A stretch of DNA of 64,000 nt from Mangifera indica (taxonomy: Eukaryota > Streptophyta > Magnoliopsida > Sapindales > Anacardiaceae): assembly GCF_011075055.1 (NCBI RefSeq), contig NC_058146.1, forward strand, positions 12,759,820 through 12,823,819, read 5' to 3'. The first letter of the stretch is position 1, and every line of letters begins with the position of its first letter. Below the pieces are notes generated by a model. That model ran no database searches. It was not told the DNA's origin and saw only the letters and a program-made list of their open reading frames with translations. Both the position numbers and the translations under genes were made by a program. Of the stretch, positions 57,787 through 64,000 are shown piece by piece.

Positions 57787-60700
57787 TCACCTTAAGTTGC
57801 AGCATTGAGCCCGACCTCGCACCAGCTTGTCCCAGAGACAGATCATCTGTCTTGGCGATTGGTAATGAGCAGTGTAATAACCTTCCATGCATCCATATTG
57901 ACAAAACTTCCAGCTGTGTGAGTATTGTACAGGCTTTGTGCTGTTAAATTGTTCAACCCACATTCCCATACTCACATCCTCCATCTTGAACAGCTGCCAC
58001 CAAGACAAGATACTATTCCTTAATCAAGGCAGAAACAAATGAATGGAAATTGATAATAAAACATTTGATGTTACCAACCTTTAGGCTCTGATTGCTGTGT
58101 TTGGAGCTGATAAACTTGGCAATATCACTGGAAATAACATATCCAGGTCCATTGGCATAGGGAGGGTATACTTCTTCTGGCCACTCCTGTAACATTATCA
58201 GACAAAAATCTTTGAGATGAAGCAGAGCATAGATGAAACTTAAACAAAAACATGATAGAAAAATCCTCTTTTCCAACAACAAAAGACAATTAACCATCAT
58301 AAAAACAATCTTGGACAAAACTTCTAAATTAAATTATTTTTTGTAACCTACTGCCAAGTATCATATCGCATAGAACTTCAAGGACTCTGATAAAAGAAGC
58401 CAAAAATAAATGGACAGGTTATGACAGTCCAAAACCCCATTCATGATATAGTCTGTTTACATGTGAGTTATTGATAATGAAGACATTGACTGGAGCCATG
58501 ATAAGAAAATGGAATGGAGCTCCTCAACTTTTTTTTGGATTATTTGGAAACCAGTTAACGGTTGAAATGGCATAGGAAAGTAGCATCGGTGAAACAAAGA
58601 GAGAAGACATTCAAGTTACTCAAAAAGTGCATCTGTTTCTTCTTAGAATAACTTTTACATGATGCAGACAGTAACAGATCCTAATAAGAACTGCTTCAAG
58701 CCTATAAGTGAAATTAATGCTACTTATCTTGAGGACTGTACTTACAAAAACCACCACTGGAATATCTGATTCAACTAACACCACAGTGTAGTTAGCACCA
58801 ATTAAGTTCATGCATGATAAATTAGTTGGTGAAGGACTATCAAATCTCAAGAGATTAAGCCTGCATTTTTGGATAAACAGTTTCAACATAACTTTGCACA
58901 ATTTGTAGATATGCATGGTCAGATACTATGAGTGCTTTATGATATCTTAGCAGGCAAAAGTGTAATATCTATGCACCATTGGATTAGTATTATCTCCGGT
59001 GAAAGAAGACAAAGACATATATATAGAGGAGAAATCAAATGATGAAATATAACAAGTCAAAAATTCACAACAAAGCACGCAGGCTAGCACACCTCATAAG
59101 TGACTGCCCATTTCCCACTTCGCAAAGGACGATGTACGAAGTTGAGATTGCCCATATAAAGAGAACTCTTTTGAGAGATGCCATTGATTTCTTTCAAGAC
59201 AGTATCCACCCTAACAAATGTGTCATCATCACATTTCATGACATAAGCCGCTGTCACATTCTGAATCTGTATCAGATAGTAATACAATCAGCCCAGAGAA
59301 GAACAATTTAATCCAGGGAAAAACCATAAATGAGAAGAGTATACAAGAAAAGCACCTAAAAGAGATGCAATTAATTAAGACTAAACATAAAAATGTTTTG
59401 ACTCACCCCAAACTCACAAATGGCAATGGTTTTAAGAACCACAAGTTCATATCGATCCATAAAAGGCAATATGATAATGTCACCAAAGTATGCAGCTTCC
59501 TTCTTCAGCACAGCGTTCACCTCCTTTCTTGGATTCTACAAGTTGCCCTCATGAGTCAGTGGAAATTATGTTTAACACAAACTGTGCGTTAGTACATATC
59601 ACATTCTTTTCTTTTCCATATTATTTTTTTTACATAAGATACTGAAAATTTAATATTAAATTAGTAAAAAACAGGTACAATTGTGGTCAATGCAACTATA
59701 ACAGTAGATAAACCTTGTTACCACAGGAACCTGTTGTTTCTCCCCTGAATGATAAATCACCTTCACTTTTAGGGTGATCAATGGCAAGGAGAATGGGAAG
59801 TTAAGGATGTGAAGGATGAGAGTATAGATAAATGTGCAACCTGAACATGTGGTCTCTATCCAGACAGAAAAATAGATACTGTAATTGGAAATCTATGGAC
59901 GCTTATTATATTATGTTTAAAATGATCACTTTTTCAGGTGAGGTTGATAATTCAATGTCAACGACAGAGTTGGGATAAAGAAACTTAACTCTTCCAATTT
60001 TATATCAGCATAGAAGTTCTATTGATTTAAGGTTGAAGGCATATCATGCCTCAGTAAAATTTAGATCAGGCAGTTAATTTGGCAAAAAATTGACTTGATT
60101 TTTCACCTAGAATATTATGTTGTGCTAGGATAGAAATTGATACAACGATTTTCAAAATGTATTTAGCTTATATTATGTTACCAGGATGCGCTTCATGCAG
60201 CACTTTTTAACAATGGATTAGATATAGATCTAGCAGAAATCAAGCTTCACTACTATCTTTGATTGCACTTCTAAATAAGTGTATTGTTATCAATACCTCC
60301 ATCTCCATGAAGAACTATCAGATTTAAGACATCACTATAAATGTAGATACATGATGGTTTACTCAACATCAATTGTCAATGTAGACATTATTGCAATGAT
60401 CCTGAAATTCATCATCCCTGGAACCTAACGATGTTTGACACTTGAGGAGAAGAAATTCATACCAGTGCAACAAAGAAACGGGCAGCTACATTTGAATGTT
60501 TGATTGCTGAAGATTGCATCCAAGTTTTCCTAATTGACATGCGTTCTGCAAAGTGATTAGTAGCAGACAGAATTCCAATAAAGAGTTGAACAGGACTTCT
60601 ACGTAAAGAATCTGCTTTCCACTTTGGTGACATTTCCAGAACTCTTTGAAGTGAGAAACTTGGATGAGAGGCTGGAAGATTGGTTGCATAAACTGAATGA

Positions 60701-63220
60701 ACATCCACATCTCCTTTGATTGCTAGACCTGTTGCATCTTCAAGTGTAAATCCCTGGAGGCAGAGTAGAAAATAAGATCAGAAAAGACAATTTCCAGCTC
60801 AACAGAACCAAAAAGATAGGTTAAGAATCAAAACACCATATTGAGATACCATTTTTTTTATGATACAGACTAATATATTCATATATAAAAAGATTTACAA
60901 AATGGTATGGTGTCCATAAGCAGACCATAAAAAAATTGATCAAAGTTCAAAGGACTTAAAAAAAAAAAAAGTGATCAATATGACATTTGAAAGGACCTTG
61001 AGGTCAACAAGTATATATCGGGAAATGTCTATGAAATGACTTCCATCTCCCAACTATGATGACCACAGAAGAAAAAACACATTTCAGAATTCAGAAGATA
61101 CTGAAACTCATACATAATAAGTACCAAATTGAACAAAAGATTGGCCATTATAATATGGTGACTATGAGAACCTATGCCAACAAACAATCTATACATTCTA
61201 AAGTTTGACCAGCAAAAGTACAATGGGAGGTATAGGAATTGTCAGCGACAAGTGAAGGATAATGATGATAACCTATTCAAAAAGTAAATACTTTCTGATA
61301 ACTAATAATACTTCCCAAATAAAGCAACAGGAGGGTGACACCAAGAATAGACAAAGCATAAAAGAAATAAATTTTGTTATTCAGTCATAGAGAGCAGTTA
61401 AGAAAATAGAATAGTCATCCAATTGGTCAACATCAATTAGACCTATTATATCAAACTATTATGGGGTAAGCATCCCTTCTTTCTTATAATCAGCAACATA
61501 CCATTCGATAAGGGAATGAAGTCACATGACGTCCCCCAACACTAATATGGAATCCATCAACACCAGCTCGCACTGTCAGGACAAAGAGTCGACCCTCAGA
61601 AAAAGGAAATGGCCAGGTAACTTCTGGTTTCTGCTCACGCCCTATAAATCGCTTAAACCAAGAGGCTGTTTTGGAGTCCTTTGAGTCTACAATATCATTC
61701 CGCATCCACTTTTCACATCTTAGAAGTCCATCAACTGCCAAATACATGCATCAAGAAATTGTTACACTCAAATTTGAATTAGGAGAGCTCCAAGGAGACA
61801 AGGGAAGAAAAGATACAAGTTACACTGCATCATAAACAACCATATAGTTTCCTAATGAGCATGCAAATGCACACAAACTTCCCACTATAAATGCACATGG
61901 CATTATTTGGCAAGAAACAGCTTGAAATTAACATCATACCAAAATATGATAATATAAACAAAACGAAAGTGAGCTCGTTTGTCAATCATAAAAATGCATG
62001 GCTAACTTCAAAACTCCCAAAGCCATGCCTCTTGTATATTCAGGAAATCAAGTCCCTTTCTTGTTTACTAGAAATCCATTAAAAAAATATTCTTCTAACA
62101 TCAATATCATTTTAGACCAAAAAGAAAGCTAGCAATTAGTTTCCTATATATAACTATAGATTTATTAATTTTTGTTATGTTTTACACTGGACTGTCAATC
62201 AAAGATGTTCTCATGAACTTTTACACCTATGATAGATTTAGTGAAGGTCACAAATGAAACAAAGGGGAGGTAAAGAAAACAAAAGGGGAAGCTATTTACA
62301 GCATAATAAATCTTACCAAGCATGTCATCATCTTTCTTGGATGGTAAACCATCACATCTCTGAGCTGACCCCCATTGCATTCTATAGCATGTATTGTGCT
62401 CAATGACTGGCCGACGGCTCCAATCTCCTTTCAGTCGAGGATTCAAATGTAGAATTTTTGGTGGATCCTCCCCAACAACTGATTTCAATCCTTGCAATTC
62501 AAACATGAATTGTGAAACCTTAACAATCCCATCACCACCCCTCATTCTTGTAAGCTGGGGCACAAACTCTTGATGAGCATAGTGAGGAGTTCCCACCACT
62601 GTAATAGAAGATCCAGCAGCAAGCCCACAAGGAAGAAACATTAACCTGTCCCCACTTGCCAACTCTTCTCCACTTTTAGATATCCAAGAAGGACAAGACT
62701 CAGGCTTCCCCTCAAAAACATCACTCTTAACAACTTCCTTGACATCAACCTTATCGACTTCTTCCCATGCCTTCAGTCCTATTGTCCATGCCTCACTTGC
62801 CATTCTCTCAAGAACTGACAACTCATTAGTCCTACTCCTTCGCTTCATAATCTCACCTGTTATTCGACCATATCTGAACTGAAGTGGCTTTATAGGTTTT
62901 GACCCACCTTTTCCCTTCTCCAGATGCACCTTGCTCGGCATTAATGGTGCCTCTTGATTTTCATTATCTTCTAGTTTTCGGTGAAACGTATCTTTATAAA
63001 CAGAACTAAGAAAAGGCTTACTCAAATCCAAATCTCCATTATCCCCAATGTCTCCATTCAACCCGGCATAATTATCATCTTGACTCAACATAACCGCAAT
63101 TTCCAAAAATTGAGGGAATTTAAATGCTATAAAAACTAAGTATAATATGCCTATACCCAACAACAAATGCGGCAATCTAAACCTCCTAACAGTACTGGCC
63201 TCACTTTTAATTCTCTTCAT
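57787..63220 (-). CDS. GALT2: Hydroxyproline O-galactosyltransferase, GALT2-type (GT31 with galectin domain)
   Basis: Golgi type II membrane enzyme that adds the first galactose to hydroxyproline of arabinogalactan proteins. Seven exons (minus): 63220-62317, 61734-61502, 60753-60463, 59535-59407, 59266-59093, 58186-58079 and 57993-57787. All introns are GT-AG and frame is kept, giving 681 aa. The start MKRIKSEAS is preferred to an ATG ten codons upstream because this group starts MKR. A signal anchor lies at about residues 18-35 ([17 protein letters not shown]). The galectin-type domain spans exons 1-2 ([32 protein letters not shown]). The GT31 domain follows, with [20 protein letters not shown], the metal-binding DDD at 532-534 ([11 protein letters not shown]), [13 protein letters not shown] and [14 protein letters not shown]. 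It ends [17 protein letters not shown]. No defect was seen. Confidence 0.95.
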
Positions 63221-63723
63221 CTCGCAAAATCCAACAAAAAAACAACACAATATACTTTACAAGAACCAAAATTCTGTCAAATAATGCCTCCAGCAATACA
63301 AACTACACCAAAAACAAAGCAAAATCAAATGGATCCAATTCTTCGGAACAAAAACCAATTTCAGTACATCAATGCAGATCAATAAAACCTAGAGAATTGA
63401 GTTTAATCACGTAATGTAAACGAAAGCTCAAACCTTGAATTTAGTGATCAACCGAAATCGCCAAATGAGTAAAAGCCATTAAAATCTTCGGCCCACAACC
63501 CCGAATTAGTTACCATCTAGCAGGCATTCTTCCAAAACTTGATCACAAAACAAAACAAATCCCACCATAGAAACGAAGAATAGTTGAATTTGTGCTCAAA
63601 CCGTAATAAGTTGAGCAAATCAAGAACCCAATGGCAGGTGGGTGAACATAACGGAGATGGAGACAAAAATCTGTCTAAAGCGCATATTTGTCAGCTAAGG
63701 CAACAAACAAGTGTTAGAAATTA
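63221..63723. other. 5' region of the GALT2-like gene
   Basis: Likely 5' untranslated region and proximal promoter, possibly with a 5' UTR intron. No open frame of interest was seen on either strand. Confidence 0.45.
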
Positions 63724-64000
63724 GGGAAATTATTAAAAATAGGCAAAATTAAAGGGGTCAAAGCGAGATTGCCCAAAAAATTTAGGATTAAGCAAAAATG
63801 CCCAGGTTTTGTGAAATGACGAAATTGCCCCCATATATAAAGTCAGCAAATTTTCACTGTACAAGCGATAGAAAATTCCAAAGCTTCCCACCTCCCACGG
63901 CAATCCCACGGCAAACGTCATTTCCGTCGATTTTCTTTTGTTCTGGCAACTGCAAATGGCAAATGAGGTTAGTATATCTCCTATAATCTTTTTTGGATCA
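63724..64000 (+). mobile_element. MULE terminus upstream of GALT2 (runs off the window)
   Basis: Begins GGGAAATTATTAAAAATAGG and continues GGGGTCAAAGCGAGATTGCC, then AAGCAAAAATGCCC and AAATTGCCCC. It matches the termini of MULE 2 at 10574-10690 and (reverse complement) 17700-17856 in order and spacing. The 62-codon frames on both strands here are chance. Confidence 0.5.

Overview
The window looks like nuclear DNA of a eudicot plant. It is AT-rich, its real genes are split by GT-AG introns or belong to plant-only families, and most of the rest is decayed transposons. Nothing suggests a prokaryote or an organelle. Exon boundaries, domain calls and repeat boundaries were read by eye; no search was run.

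Three intact genes lie in the right-hand third: a single-exon chloroplast-type phospholipase A1 (lipase class 3) at 42.9-44.5 kb (+), a six-exon ERD4/OSCA3-type channel at 47.0-50.8 kb (-), and a seven-exon GALT2-type hydroxyproline O-galactosyltransferase at 57.8-63.2 kb (-). All splice junctions keep frame and give 729 and 681 aa for the last two. A fourth gene, an aromatic amino acid (tyrosine) decarboxylase at 32.1-33.2 kb (-), is a broken pseudogene. It lacks the PLP-lysine segment and ends at the terminus of a CACTA-type transposon.

Layout: 1-7.6 kb, decayed Ty1/copia element on the minus strand, with both LTRs partly or wholly visible and a nested solo-LTR-like piece. 7.6-10.5 kb, small repeats and a copia RNase H fragment. 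10.6-17.9 kb, decayed Mutator-like element (MULE 2). 17.9-20.3 kb, two non-autonomous elements with GGCC ends and 9-bp target duplications. 21.585-31.070 kb, a structurally complete MULE (MULE 1) of 9.5 kb. 31.4-33.2 kb, CACTA end and decarboxylase pseudogene. 33.2-42.5 kb, LTR remnants, SINEs, LINE tails, hAT-like and GGCC elements. 42.9-64 kb, genes separated by more GGCC elements, a 1.06-kb TRIM retrotransposon and a MULE terminus upstream of GALT2.

The most interesting system is MULE 1. It has about 333-bp terminal inverted repeats, a MuDR-type transposase gene (-) and a convergent DUF1985/Ulp1-like cysteine protease gene (+). It also has arrays of a 20-bp CpG-containing repeat, inverted relative to each other just inside the two TIRs, plus a third related array inside what looks like the first intron of the protease gene. 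MULE 2 has the same two genes in the same convergent arrangement, flipped and far more decayed, so the transposase-plus-SUMO-protease-like pairing appears twice, independently, within 20 kb. Both coding regions of MULE 1 carry stops, most of which could come from C-to-T or G-to-A changes, as expected of a silenced, methylated element.
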